Shown here: piece after piece, positions 34,071 to 45,106 of the stretch
Layout of the letters: every line of letters begins with the position of its first letter
How positions within the stretch are numbered: the stretch's first letter is position 1
NCBI GenBank assembly: GCA_963920635.1
Contig: OY987302.1
Coordinates: 44,953,500-45,017,499, forward strand
DNA: 64,000 bases
From: Pseudeuparius sepicola
Taxonomy: Eukaryota > Arthropoda > Insecta > Coleoptera > Anthribidae
Direction of reading: 5' to 3'
The notes under the pieces: generated by a model
Database searches by the model: none
The model's input: only the letters and a program-made list of their open reading frames with translations
What the model was told of the DNA's origin: nothing
Made by a program: the position numbers and the translations under genes

Positions 34071-36431
34071 TGCTATTTTGAATACAATTATCGTCTTGGG
34101 ATACACCAACAAAGAGAAATATAGGTACCTACCTAATTGGTGATAATAACAAAAACATTGCGAGAAATCGAGGGGAGGAGCAAATCTTTTTTAACAGGTC
34201 TGGACTCACACGTCCCGAACATCTATTATCATGACTTGTGTATTAAAAATGGTACATTCCCTCGGATATTAGGGATATTTTTGTGGGTACTTCTCAATTA
34301 TTCATAACTAATGTGTGTTAACTTAGTTAGTTTATTCCTTGTTGATTCTAAATGCAAAGTGCAAATTAATTACATTTATGCAAAATCATTCGTACCTTAA
34401 TACGGCTCTGTTCAGCTAAAGTGTCCACGCGAGGTGTAGGTATTTGTTTACATTCACTTCATCTTGAAATTGAATTGAAAGCTGCCCTCCCCCTATCTAC
34501 ACCTACACCCTAACATAACACATAATTATATGCTAATATACTGTCATCTATACTTAAAACGGATATTGCCAATAAAGTTATGTATAACCAAAATATTCTA
34601 TGGTAAATATCACTTAGAATACTAGTTATTCGTATAGCTACACAGGCTACACTATCACATTAGCCTCTATTCAAGCCTCAGTTTCATTTCTTCTCTAGAA
34701 TTCAAAATTTTGCTCCGAAAATTTGTCACTGCTAATAAATACTATCAGTGACTCTAGAAAGAATTATAGTCACTGATACTATCCCTTCTCTGAGAGCAAT
34801 TATATGAGCTGAAGCCTATTTAATTTTCTATTCCCTGTATTTGCTATTCGAAAAGGGCATTATTCCGCAAATGCGGAATTCTCTAAAGTGGGGATGAGTC
34901 TAGATATTCCACGGAAACGACAACAAACCCTTTAAAGTGCCGGCTAGCAAAGATGGGACCAATGAATTGTTTGCTAACAGATCTAACTTTATGCATGGCA
35001 TTTAATTGTCGCCTGCATAGGGCTGGCTCGGACCGACCCTGTTAAACAACGCCCGAGTTTGCTCACTTGTTGCCGGACGTGTTTGCAAATCACGCTGCAT
35101 TCTCCTCATTCTGTTCTAAGCTGTATCCTGCAACCATCGATTAAGGAATTCGAATGTAATGCTGTACTTAGTAATCGACTGCCGCTAACATGTTTCTTGC
35201 TTGCATTCTAAGGTACCTATATATCTACGTACCTGGAGTAACTCCTTCAGTTAGGGTGAAAGTAAACTTTCTTATATGTTGACCATTAAAAATTAAGCAA
35301 TTCCGGATAAAACTACTGTAATCAGCCTGTGCACCTAAAGAAATATTTGTCTTGATTTGGTATTGTATATATTGAATGATTACAATGCCATTCGTTAATA
35401 TTGGTATTGGTATTATTTGGTATTTGAATGATTACAGTGCTACGAGTATTCGTTATTATTAATTTAGTTATATTATGTCGGGAGTTAGATTCAATAATTG
35501 CAGATATTTCTGCGAGTTCTCTGTATAATATATCAACCATGTTTGTGTTTCTCCGACATCGTATATATCGTTCCATTTTCCATTTCGTTAAATAGTAACT
35601 ACCTACCTACTATAGATACTATACACTTAACAAAGGTCGAAAAGTATTTGAAGTGCGTGTTAAAAACTTTTGAGAAATGTAGTAATAAATTATTTAACAG
35701 GATAATTGTGTAAATTTAAATACCTACTGGATATTTTACATAAAATGGAAAATAGGCATATAAGGAATTTCTTTTACTGCTTTTCTGAATATTTTTCTCT
35801 AAATTATCATAATTGCATAAGTTGACTTTTTTGATGCAACTGATTCTTCATTGAGCGTAAGATTTGATTATCTGTTTGTGTTTGTGACCAACCTGTTAAT
35901 TTATTCTATAAGTAGGCACCTGCTTTTTTATAAATATCCCCATTATTGGGAATTCAAATTAAGACTTAAGATCGCAGCGCCAAGTACCCATTAGTTGAAC
36001 TAACGTCGATGACATTGTTTCATAACCTCACATTTTCGGTCGATGATTTTTAACAATTTCTTTAGTTTTCCTATGTATTTTTGTAATTGTTTTGTGTGTT
36101 TATTGTTTATATGTTGTTATTTTATAATTGTAGATATATATTTGTTGTTGTAAATTTTGTTGAGATAGGTTCATAAATCCAACAGTGGTTATAGGTTGTT
36201 TCTAGGGCAGGTGTGTACTCAATTTTCGTAATTCCTCCTCTTCGAGAATTTTTAGAACAAAAATGGCTCGGATAACCCTTATCCTTTTAGATTGTGGCAA
36301 TATTACCTAACATTATTAACTCTAGATCAGTGGTTGAAGCGGAGAAAGACGGAGAAAGTGTTTGCTACAGGGCACATTATTTTGCATGGCATAAACGAAT
36401 GGGATACCTACTTTTATTAAACTCTTGCCTG
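34071..36431. other. No recognisable gene
   Basis: Mostly AT-rich. A more balanced unique patch at 34860-35170 may be regulatory but shows nothing decisive. A partial tandem duplication of about 65 bp built on TGAATGATTACARTGC lies at 35365-35460. Confidence 0.35.
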
Positions 36432-36853
36432 CAAACTAGTAGTGATGGGTCGTTCATGAACGAGTCGTTCAAAGTGAACGACTCAGTTAAGTGAGCGCTG
36501 AACGAACGACTCCGCCCCACCAAGTAGTTCGTTCAAAACTCCATTATCATTATTATTTACTGGTGAACTGGTGAGCGCCGCTGAGGTAAAACACGAAGGA
36601 ACGAATCTGTGATTTGGCGCTCACCGGTGAACTGAAGAGTCGACGCGGGCGCTCTCGTTCGTGTTCGTACGGCACGACCCGCAATTGAAGCAGAGCATAT
36701 GCTCTGATTGAAGTTCAGCAGTTCGCGCCGCGCCATTCGTTTTCGTTCTATACCTATCGTTCAAACGAACGACTCAGTCTGAACGACTCACTTCAGTGAG
36801 CTGAACGAAATGAGCGCGCTCATTTCGTCGTATGACCCAACGCTACAAACTAG
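36432..36853. mobile_element. hAT MITE with 8-bp TSD
   Basis: The element (36440-36845, 406 bp) starts TAGTGATGGGTCGTTCATGA and ends TCGTATGACCCAACGCTA, giving hAT-like termini. It is flanked by the perfect 8-bp duplication CAAACTAG (36432-36439 and 36846-36853). The subterminal parts are dense in GAACGACTC/GTTCGTTC words in both orientations. It is non-coding. Confidence 0.88.
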
Positions 36854-37138
36854 TGCTTTGCAGTCAGATTTCCATCAGATACCTAATTAGTGACTTAAAG
36901 ATTCGCACTGCTAAAATTCAGCAAAAATGCATTGTTAAAAATAAAAATGGTGAAATTCACGACCGGCAAATGTAAACACATGGGAAGAGAAAAAACGAGA
37001 AAATCGAGACTAGTTCTACATTTGGCCACCAGGTGGCGTATCGCTTAGCTTGAATTCCCCAATTTTTTTTGCATGAGTGCTCTCTACCTATACCGTATGG
37101 AACGAAAGTTTTGGGACAAATATCATAGGTAGGTACGC

Positions 37139-37317
37139 AAATTACGATACGAGACCACGACAATTGTTTTTTTAAAAACAATTTATTATGAGAACGGAGT
37201 ACAGGACTGACTAAACACTGTGTTTTGCATCTTTTAAAACAATAGAAAAAGTGTTGGCTACACAAAATCATATTGCACTTAATTTCTGGAATTGCTTCCT
37301 CTCGTGGGAACGTAACT
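37139..37317 (-). repeat. 3' LTR of the errantivirus-type provirus
   Basis: 179 bp. It reads AATTACGATACGAGACC on the plus strand and ends GGGAACGTAACT. It is about 90% similar to 38488-38665. Confidence 0.85.
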
Positions 37318-37372
37318 CTTCCTTCCGCACAGGGTGCGAAGTGATTTTTAATTTTTTAATTGCTAAATTATT

Positions 37373-38160
37373 TTAAAAGATATCTTTGTTATTTTCTTTT
37401 TCCTTTTGTTTTTTTATAATATGTTTTTGATAGAAAAATTTAATTACAAATGAAAGTAAGGTTATTATTATTATGAGGTAAATCAATATTGTCCAGAAAC
37501 TAAGTTTGTTAAAATGAATCGGTACTTCAGAAATATTTTCTAATTTTTCCTTTTGCAAATCTAAAGCATTTTTGATATTACTAAATTCGTTTGTGTTTAC
37601 AGAATTCAATTTAAGATTTCTAAAATTAACAATCAAATCAGAATGAACATTATTTTCGAAATTTAAATTAGGTAAGACATTATTTTTAAAATTAATTTTT
37701 GAGCTTTGATAAATTTTAATATTAAAGTCATTCACTTGCACTTCACAATTCACTTCCATTTTTAGTACACAGGTTCCGTTTAAGGGTAGTTTTTTTCACT
37801 GGATCCGCAGAACAGGGTAGCTATAGTCTCTTTGGGGGCGCTAATTAACCATTGATTGTTTTCCATCTTGTGTACTCGGAGTTCTGGAACTTCTACAGGA
37901 ATTTGTTGACACGACGTGGAGTTTTTGACAAAACTTAAAAGACTAAATTCACATGGAGCATTAGTTTCTATTCTGACTGGGCTATGTTCATGGCACAGGT
38001 ATTCTTCGGTAGTAATTTCTTGACATTGCTTGTCCGTTGAGATATATTATTGCTCATTAAGGAGAAGGTATTTTTCTTGAGGAAGGATTAGTTTGAATTT
38101 ACTGTTTTTCGAGGGAGTTGGTATAGGATAAAGTCGATAGTAACTGTAATTTTCTTAAAG
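37373..38160 (-). pseudogene. env: Envelope (env) gene relic, C-terminal part
   Basis: The minus strand encodes the C-terminal half of an errantivirus envelope. A cysteine-containing ectodomain (about 38160-37790) leads to a juxtamembrane region and a clear membrane span of about 20 hydrophobic residues (around 37495-37430). A short basic tail ends in a stop near 37373. At least one in-frame stop (about 38048) and one frameshift (about 37785) break it. The N-terminal part, signal peptide and fusion region are missing. The 128-codon open piece at 37759-37373 is the longest intact part. Confidence 0.75.
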
Positions 38161-38472
38161 CACTAATGGAATTTCTATTATAAAGACTAATTGATTTCCT
38201 TTACTGTAACTTTTTATGTTTACTATTTTTTCAAGTAATACCTAAGATATTTTCTGTTATAGTATCAAAAGGTAATTTGAATTTGTATAAATGTTTTTTG
38301 ATTGATTTTAATTCCATTAATAAATCTGACGGCTCAATTATTGAGTTTTGTGTAAGGTATTTAATTTTGAAAATATATCTATTTCAAAATATCTGAAAAC
38401 TTCTATAGTTTCTATACTGTTTGCTTTAATAACTTCTAAGAAGTTAACAGACTAACGACCGATTGGCAACGT

Positions 38473-38488
38473 CCTACCGACTGCGCCA
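38473..38488 (-). promoter_or_regulatory. Primer binding site, tRNA-Ser type
   Basis: On the minus strand TGGCGCAGTCGGTAGG begins at the last base of the 5' LTR. It is a 16-base complement to the insect tRNA-Ser 3' end (CCTACCGACTGCGCCA). This supports the errantivirus assignment and explains the tRNA-like look of the site. Confidence 0.9.
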
Positions 38489-38665
38489 ATTACGATACGA
38501 GACCAAGACAAATGCTTTTTTAAAAACAGTTTATTATCAGAATGGAGTACAAGACTGACTAAACATTGTGTTTTACATCTTTTATAACATTAAAAAATGT
38601 GTTGGGTATACAAAATCATATTGCACTTAATTTCTGGAATTGCTTCCTCTCGTGGGAACGTAACT
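38488..38665 (-). repeat. 5' LTR of the errantivirus-type provirus
   Basis: 178 bp partner of 37139-37317, next to the tRNA-Ser primer site. Confidence 0.85.
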
Positions 38666-39055
38666 CGCACAATATTTAAGCTAAATTAATAATAATTATT
38701 ATAAACAAGTTGCCACTGAGTGTAGCAAATGAACAAAATATTATTGTTTTGATATTTGGTATTACCGGATAATATGAAATCAACCAACTACCTATGTTAC
38801 TGTTTCATTATATTTTAAGAACTTTATTAAATCAAACATTTTCTGAAAACTTTCGTTCCATACGTCATACCTAATGTAATCAGCCATTATCTATAGGACA
38901 CTGTAAGTCGTATAGTTCCAAAAAAGGCAAAATTTTTCGTTTTGCACAGGACCGTACTACTTTTTTGCAATTATTTAGAGTAACTATTTGTACCTACGCC
39001 GCTGGTCATCTGAACGGGGCCAAATTATTGCACAAAATGGCAACCCTCCAAGATA

Positions 39056-40772
39056 TAGGGGTATGCGGGGCAATATGGAGTACCGGGGTATAACAGGGTA
39101 CGAGTATTTTTACTAGATACAGCCTAACTGAAGCAGCCAAATTTCAAATCCCTTCCACCTCTTTTCGATGCACGACCACGCCCCAGGTCAAGTCAATTCA
39201 GTGAGTACATAGCTATTGTTGGGAGTACAACAGCTCCCGTGTTTTAAAATTTGTGTTTACATTTTTCCAAGATAAATACAGTTTTTATACGATTTTCGAT
39301 GTGAGTTTTATTGCTTAATTAAACTTATTATTTAGTATGATTAATCTAAATCATTTTATCGAAAAATAATTGTCGTCGTAAATTTTATTTATATTTTATT
39401 GTAAAACGTGCGTCGGGGCAAAATGGGGTATTAGAGATGGGGCAAAATGGGGTACCCCGGGTACCCGGGTACCGTACCCGAATGTCCTATTGAAATACCT
39501 ACAAGGCAATTTAGTTTTATTCTTGGACACTTCAACAGTTGATAGAAAATCATAAAATATTACTATTTTGTGAATAACTTTTTATACACAGCCGCCTCGT
39601 TTTCGAAATACAGGATGTTTAAATTGTCAAAAATTTTAACGTTTTATTTTTTATTTTTCCAACCGTTAAAGGTAATTAAACGAAATTTTGTACACAACAT
39701 GCATTGTTCCAGTGTCACAAAATACGGTAATACCAAGTTCCCAATGTAGCCAGTGGCGGTGATATGGGTAAACAATACCCTTAAATATTATTCATTATTC
39801 TAAGCAAAAACTGTCTCTTGACTTTTTTGTACCTGCCGAAGTTCTACCGGAAAATTAATTTATCTTTTATTGCTTTAATGGAATGCAAAAAATAATTTAT
39901 TTAATTTGAAAAAATGTCTTTTTAGATTTCTCTTTGGCCAGTACCTACTGAACCAAAATGTAAATTTAGGTACCGTGAAACTATGGCAGATACAAAAAAT
40001 GCCAAGAGACGGTTTCCGCTTAGAAGAAAAAAAAAAAAGATCTACAGGGCCGTGTCAGTATTTTTCTTGATAAAACAAATGTAGTGTATCTCCACCACTG
40101 GCTATATTTTGGGAACTTGGTATTATCACATTTTGTGACACTTGATCAATGCATGTACCAAATTCCGTTTAAATACCTTTAACGGTTGGAAAAATAAAAA
40201 TAAAATGTTAAAATTTTTGATAATTCAAACATCCGGTATCTCAAAAACGAAGCGGCTGTAGTTAAAAAGTTGTGCCACAAAATAATAATATTTTTGATTT
40301 TACATCACCCCCGTTGAAGTGTCTCAGAATAAAACTGAATCAACCAGAATATTGTTTAATTTGTTTAGATGGCGAAACGATATAAACGAAAAACTAAAAT
40401 TTTCATGTTTTTACGTTTTTATTTATTCTTTAAATTAAAGATTACTGTTTGCTTAATAAAACATTTTGGAGAAATGTCTCTTTAATTCACCAAAAACTCA
40501 CCATTTTAAAGCATTATTGTACTACCCCATTTTACCCCTCTTGGTACCCCATTATACCCCGCATACGGGGCAAACGGAATTTTCATAAGCGCAATTTTCA
40601 TAAAAGTCCAAAAAACTTAAACTCAGTTACTGATTCCGTTATGCAAAATGTTGCTAATGTTACTAAACATATATAAATACCTGTAAATATAAATATATAA
40701 TTATTTCATTTATATATCCCAGAAATATGGGGCTATGAAATTAAGTACCCCATATTGCCCCGCATTCCCCTA
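39056..40772. mobile_element. pogo/mariner-like element with nested foldback
   Basis: The body 39058-40770 has ends GGGGTATGCGGGGCAATATG and the matching CATATTGCCCCGCATTCCCC, each next to TA. Subterminal repeats of the word GGGGCAAAATGGGGTA occur at 39416 and 39437, and in reverse complement near 40525-40545. No transposase was found. A foldback repeat (39510-40345) occupies the middle. Confidence 0.6.
39510..40345. repeat. Foldback repeat, arms of about 260 bp
   Basis: The left arm 39510-39775 is repeated in reverse complement at 40080-40345. Shared words are ATTTTTCCAACCGTTAAAGG, ATAATACCAAGTTCCCAA-like and GGAYRTTTRAATTRTCAAAA. A non-coding spacer of about 300 bp lies between the arms. 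Confidence 0.8.
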
Positions 40773-41390
40773 ATTTGTACAAAATTTGGTTGGAATTTAA
40801 AAACGGATATTAAAAAAATATGTTATATAGAAAATCAAGCGTTTTTGAGCTAATAATTATTCAGCATATTGTGCTTATTTTAGCGAATTCTAGCTTGTGA
40901 TTTCGGCTCAGCCTTTAGATGTGACTCACCCTATATAAAAAATGCGCGTGTCTATATGAATTTCTGGATAAGTTTTTCCTTTTTTTTTTTCGAACAATGC
41001 ACTTAATTTTACGATATAATAAATAGTTTCGGCGTTATTTAGTTTTAATGGCAGAAAACATCTCTCCGAAATAGAATTTTGCCAATCTGGGCACTCAAAA
41101 AGCATTGCAAATTAATGTTGCTTTTTTCGGAAAGAGTATAAAATACATAATATTGCCTATATAGGTTTGGTAAACCAACACAATAACTCGCAGATGACCC
41201 CATTTTTGGTCTAATAATTTTACTTGCCTAAAAGACATTATTTGATTTAATACAATTCTGATAAATATTTTTACTTGATAAAAAATATATCGTAACGAAA
41301 AATTCCTCTAAAGTTGTTACATCCAAATAACACATTTGCACTGTTTTCTAACCTATTCAAAGAGTTGTCAGATAAATACCAGTTTGTTTT
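40773..41390. other. No recognisable gene
   Basis: AT-rich sequence. A lone CACCCTATATAAAAAATGCG end-like motif lies near 40928. Confidence 0.35.
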
Positions 41391-41392
41391 CG

Positions 41393-41925
41393 GGCCACCC
41401 TGTAAAAAGTTTATTAATTGTGCGATTTGACCAGAATTTTCTTTAAATTGTAAACCTTTATAAATTGCCAGCTTCAAGAGCAAATTCGTAACTAATCAAA
41501 TTAACGATATTTTTCGAAAAAATCTGTGTACGCCACTGGATTCAGCACTCCTCAAAACGGGCCTGTACCAAATTTTGCCGAAAAATTTCAAGTAGTACCG
41601 ATTTTGTAGCAAAATTTAAAATGCACATTAAGTACTTATTTATTTTCAAAGATCCATAGTTAGCCCTGAAAAACAAATAAAATTAAACTCTAACAACTTG
41701 GTGACATTACTATTGATATTTAAATGTTATTGATATTATGTTTATACAAAACAGAAGAAACAACGCAAAATTCCATTAGAAATTGGCGTAATAGGGCTTA
41801 GATGTTGTATGGAAGAGGTTATTTTTTCTCAAGAAATGCAGTTTATCTAGCTCTACAATTTAAAAAAAAGTCCGGGTCAAATAGCACAACCAATAAACCC
41901 GAAAAAAATGGGTCACACTGTATAT
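41393..41925. repeat. Inverted repeat of mariner-type ends
   Basis: The left arm (41393-41510) contains ACCCTGTAAAAAGTTTATTA and a GATTTGACC block. The right arm (41830-41925) holds the diverged reverse complement (GGTCAAATAGCACAACCAAT). The arms differ by many changes. Confidence 0.55.
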
Positions 41926-41964
41926 TAAGAATGAACATTGATTTCGATGTCGATCGACTCCATA

Positions 41965-42150
41965 GAGGAAACGGCTCTAACGCATCCGCATCAATACCCG
42001 CCACTTGCAAACAGCGTTGATGCGACCGAAATCAGCCCGACCGTTGATCAATGACTCTCCAGTCAGAATATATTAGTGCAGCCCAGGCCTCTCCCCACGC
42101 TTCCGAAATGGATCTATAAAAGTGGATTTATGATGGCAGGGCCGCGTGAG
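41965..42150. other. Second half of a duplicated GC-rich block
   Basis: It matches 17684-17815 in two consecutive blocks (CGCATCAATACCCGCCACTT with CAGCGTTGATGC, then GTGGATTTATGATGGCAGGG). The surroundings differ. This could be conserved non-coding DNA or an old repeat. Confidence 0.4.
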
Positions 42151-42275
42151 CAGTTCTTGATAAACACTATTGAAATATGCTCGCCTCTGCCCATTTGAAT
42201 ATTGTGCGCTTTTTTTCATCTGGGCGAGATTTGATAATGCCAGCTGATCATTTTTCAACCGGACTATTTTGGAAG

Positions 42276-42317
42276 CTACTACCACAGACATATATCTATA
42301 TAGGTCTGTGCTACTAC
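42276..42317. mobile_element. 28-bp micro-palindrome with 7-bp TSD, copy 3
   Basis: The unit 42283-42310 is CACAGACATATAT...ATATAGGTCTGTG. Identical 7-mers CTACTAC flank it (42276-42282 and 42311-42317). Confidence 0.78.
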
Positions 42318-42436
42318 TGTCCATCATCTTCACCGGGACCAGATTCCATAAATTATAGAAATTGTTTTAACCAAAATAACCAATATTACGTGATTGCAGT
42401 GATCTTTTAATTGAAGGCGCCATCTTGTAATGCTGA

Positions 42437-42487
42437 CTTCTAACACAGACATATATAGCTTCGCTATATATAGGTCTGTGCTTCTAA
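42437..42487. mobile_element. 37-bp micro-palindrome with 7-bp TSD, copy 4
   Basis: The unit 42444-42480 has the same ends as copy 3 (CACAGACATATATAG / TATATAGGTCTGTG) with a TTC-loop core. Identical 7-mers CTTCTAA flank it (42437-42443 and 42481-42487). It lies 127 bp from copy 3. Confidence 0.8.
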
Positions 42488-42656
42488 ATATGTGACTAAT
42501 GACCAAATGACATAAATATGGAGATTGTGGAAAGCACATTGATCCCTTGAACAAATATTCAGCTGAATTGCATATCAAACAACCACAAAGAAAAAGCAAC
42601 AATTATGTTTTTATGATTTAGCATTATATCGTTGACTGATATATTATTAAAGACTG

Positions 42657-44195
42657 CTCACGGCCAGTGGCGGCTCGTGGGTTAATGCACAGGGGGGGGG
42701 GGGCTACGTTTTGAAAAGAACACACTCGTGCGTCACTTAAAAAAATAGGGGGGTACCGAGGTGGAGGTGGGTACCTACTTTCGGAATGGGTTTTTAATTT
42801 TTTCTTATTAGTAGAAATCACTTATTTTTGCATAATTAATATAAAAAGTAAAAAAGTGTTTAACACAATAATTCCCGTTTTTCAAAGAAAAAGTTAATAA
42901 CGCAAATTCCGTAATTCCTACTAAAAAAATCTATAAGCCGAAGTAGGTAGGTAGGAAATGTCGGTTGTTTCATCACACTGTATCTGTATGGCCAAAAAGT
43001 CTGTTTTATTTATGTGCTCTCGAATTACTTGGCGATAAACTTCCAGCATGCTTTTCAAAATTTCATTTTGTACCGTTTTTTATGTACCCTTGAAAACTGT
43101 AGAACTTTTTAAATGTTCTTTCATAATATAATCTAACTCGGATGTAAAATCGATTAATTCTCGAAAAATCCCACGATTTTGAGAGTCTTTTTATTCTTCG
43201 TGCCCTCGCAACGCTAATTCTAGTTTGCCACAAAATTTTATGCAATTTATTATTCTTTTTAAAATATATCTATTTTTATCCACGGTTTCGTTATGTTTAA
43301 TAATGTTTTGCCGGTACGTGGAATCTAACTGAGCGGCAATACTAATGACCTTGCCTAAAAATGCTAGTTCTGTAGAACAATTCGTGTGCCGAATAGAAGG
43401 CTCGTGTTTTTTTATTTTTTGATTTAAATGTTTTAAATCTTTGAATCCTATTCTAGTCCATGTCTTATCCATTCCCATTCCTTCTTTATAAAACAGTAAG
43501 CAGGAAAAACAAAACAGTGCATTTAATTTGTCGCATCCAGATATACACTTGTTCTTGTCGTACGTACTTCTAGAAAAGTGTCGCGTATAATTGCCGTTTG
43601 CATTTTTATCCGGTTGAGTGAATCGTAAACCTGGAGTTGGCCTGCCAAGAGTTTTTATTTAAACTTTCTCAGACAATAAGTCTTAAAAAGTTTCCTTCCA
43701 AAATGTCCTGTACGCTATTATTCATTTTGTTTATACAATAGAATACAAGAACGAAAACACGAGGCCGCGAAGTACGCCCGCGGAGTCTGGAGGCGGCCAA
43801 CGCTGACACATTCTCTAGAGCAGCCCGCGGTCGACTGAAAGGGCGACGGGTTTTATCGCCGCCAAATAGCTAGCGCGGCGGCATCAACTCAGCGCCACTA
43901 ACGGCGTAGCGGCCGAAGCAGAACTACGCCCGGGCGGTGTACAATGTCGGCTAGTCAGGACGTTAGCCGCAACGCCTGATGTGCCCGCCTGTACAGGGTA
44001 CAGGACAGTAGAGGCGTTGCGCTAATTTATAAAGAATAGTAAATATAATAGTATAAATAGCGGGGAAGGAACAAGGAACAGGAACAAAGAAGCAAAATAA
44101 AGAATATAGCAGCTGCGGAACTAATTTTTTTCCCATTTTCTACGGGGAGGCTGTAGCCCCATAGCCCCTAGGGACGAGCCGCCACTGCTCACGGC
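42657..44195 (-). mobile_element. hAT element relic with 8-bp TSD
   Basis: The body 42665-44187 (1523 bp) has ends CAGTGGCGGCTCGT and ACGAGCCGCCACTG, perfect over 14 bp, flanked by the perfect duplication CTCACGGC (42657-42664 and 44188-44195). It carries the N-terminal half of a hAT transposase on the minus strand. The C-terminal half is deleted. Confidence 0.92.
42955..43660 (-). pseudogene. hAT transposase (ZMYM1-like), N-terminal half
   Basis: In order on the minus strand: a TTF-type zinc finger (TYDKNKCISGCDKLNALFCF then SCLLF), a linker (WTRIGFKDLKHL), a KHEPSIRH block, and the DUF4371-like segment (NRYILKRIINCIKFCGK then LALRGHEE). After a stop codon the same frame resumes (NRGIFRELIDFTSELDYIMK). 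After a second stop it reaches QCDETTD, which contains the first catalytic Asp of the hAT RNase H-like core. The rest, including the C-terminal dimerisation domain, is missing. Confidence 0.88.
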
Positions 44196-44352
44196 TGTCA
44201 CGTTTGACACATTTTTGGCTCACCATGCGCTTTCCGGAGATAAAATACAATGCAGAATAGGTACATTGTTAGCCATCAGAGCCATCTATTTTCCAGGACA
44301 TAAAACTATATCCGTGAGAAGTCTTTATAAATATGTCAGTCAACGATTATAT

Positions 44353-45106
44353 TATTATATCACTTTTCGCATTATTTTGTATTAGGCGTTTACAAAAACC
44401 AATCGTTTCAAATCTCTGAAAAGGGGACAAAGAAAGCTTTGGCTTTTTGTAACAAGCAAAGAAAACGATCCGCATCACTGCGCCAGGCAAGATGAGGCAT
44501 TCCTGTTGTTTCTCTTTTTCCCCAGTCAATTTTACGGCTATTCCCCGTCAGGCCGAAATGAATGTTTCATTCCGGAATCGATTGAAATGGCGGCTTTGAT
44601 AGTTATTCGTTTACGTAGGCGCCTTTCCCCATATATCGAAAAGTAATGCAATAAAAGACATCAGAGGTTTACGGATTGGGGTTTGGTTGTTGTCATGTTC
44701 CACTGATTCCCCGCCGGCTTCTTATACCATCAAATAAGATTGTTCTCTCTGAAATGTCTTGTGGGGATGGAAATAGTACGATGGTTTTATTTTAAACAGT
44801 TATGAAGATGAAGGAACGTATACGGATTCCAGGTCCTTTCCTGTATTATTCTATATATGCTTTGGTATTATTGATATACTTTTTACAAGAAACAAATGCT
44901 TGCTGGCAGTCGTCAATAGCGACAGTGTTTCGATTTCGACAACGCACGCCAACGATAGTTACAATTTTGGTATAATTTTAACGAAAGAAGGCACTACTGC
45001 GTTTTGACCCTTTTTTTTCTACAAGTAGAACGAAATCGACGATTCGACCTTCAAAGTTTAGTAAAAAACTTAATCAACCTTTGTACTTACCCATTCTTCG
45101 TATCTA
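44353..45106. other. No recognisable gene
   Basis: Mixed composition with no family-like frame. Confidence 0.4.

Larger units (their letters stand above)
37135..38669 (-). mobile_element. Errantivirus-type provirus, internally deleted
   Basis: On the minus strand, two LTRs of 178-179 bp (38665-38488 and 37317-37139) run 5'-AGTTACGTTC...TACGATACGAATT-like-3' (AGT...ATT ends). The 4-bp duplication CGCA flanks them (37135-37138 and 38666-38669). A tRNA-Ser primer site follows the 5' LTR. These are the rules of the 17.6/297/gypsy errantivirus group. Only about 1.17 kb lies between the LTRs. Gag and pol are missing and an env relic remains. The LTRs differ at many positions, so the copy is old. 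Confidence 0.85.
42623..44352. mobile_element. MITE with 7-bp TSD, split by a hAT element
   Basis: The MITE ends CGTTGACTGATATATTATTA (42630) and CTTTATAAATATGTCAGTCA then ACG (to 44345) are inverted, and ATTATAT flanks both. Without the nested hAT element (42665-44187 plus one 8-bp duplication) the MITE is about 185 bp. A second copy lies at 45590-45766. Confidence 0.75.

Noticed and set aside
16793..35600. Frequent TAGGTAC/GTACCTA words as a possible regulatory code
   Set aside because: The word is scattered through the whole window and is a known general bias of some insect genomes; used only as a hint for the organism.
38470..38490. tRNA-like stretch CCTACCGACTGCGCCA, first taken for a tRNA gene or SINE head
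   Set aside because: It is exactly a tRNA-Ser primer binding site abutting the errantivirus 5' LTR, and no tRNA body follows.
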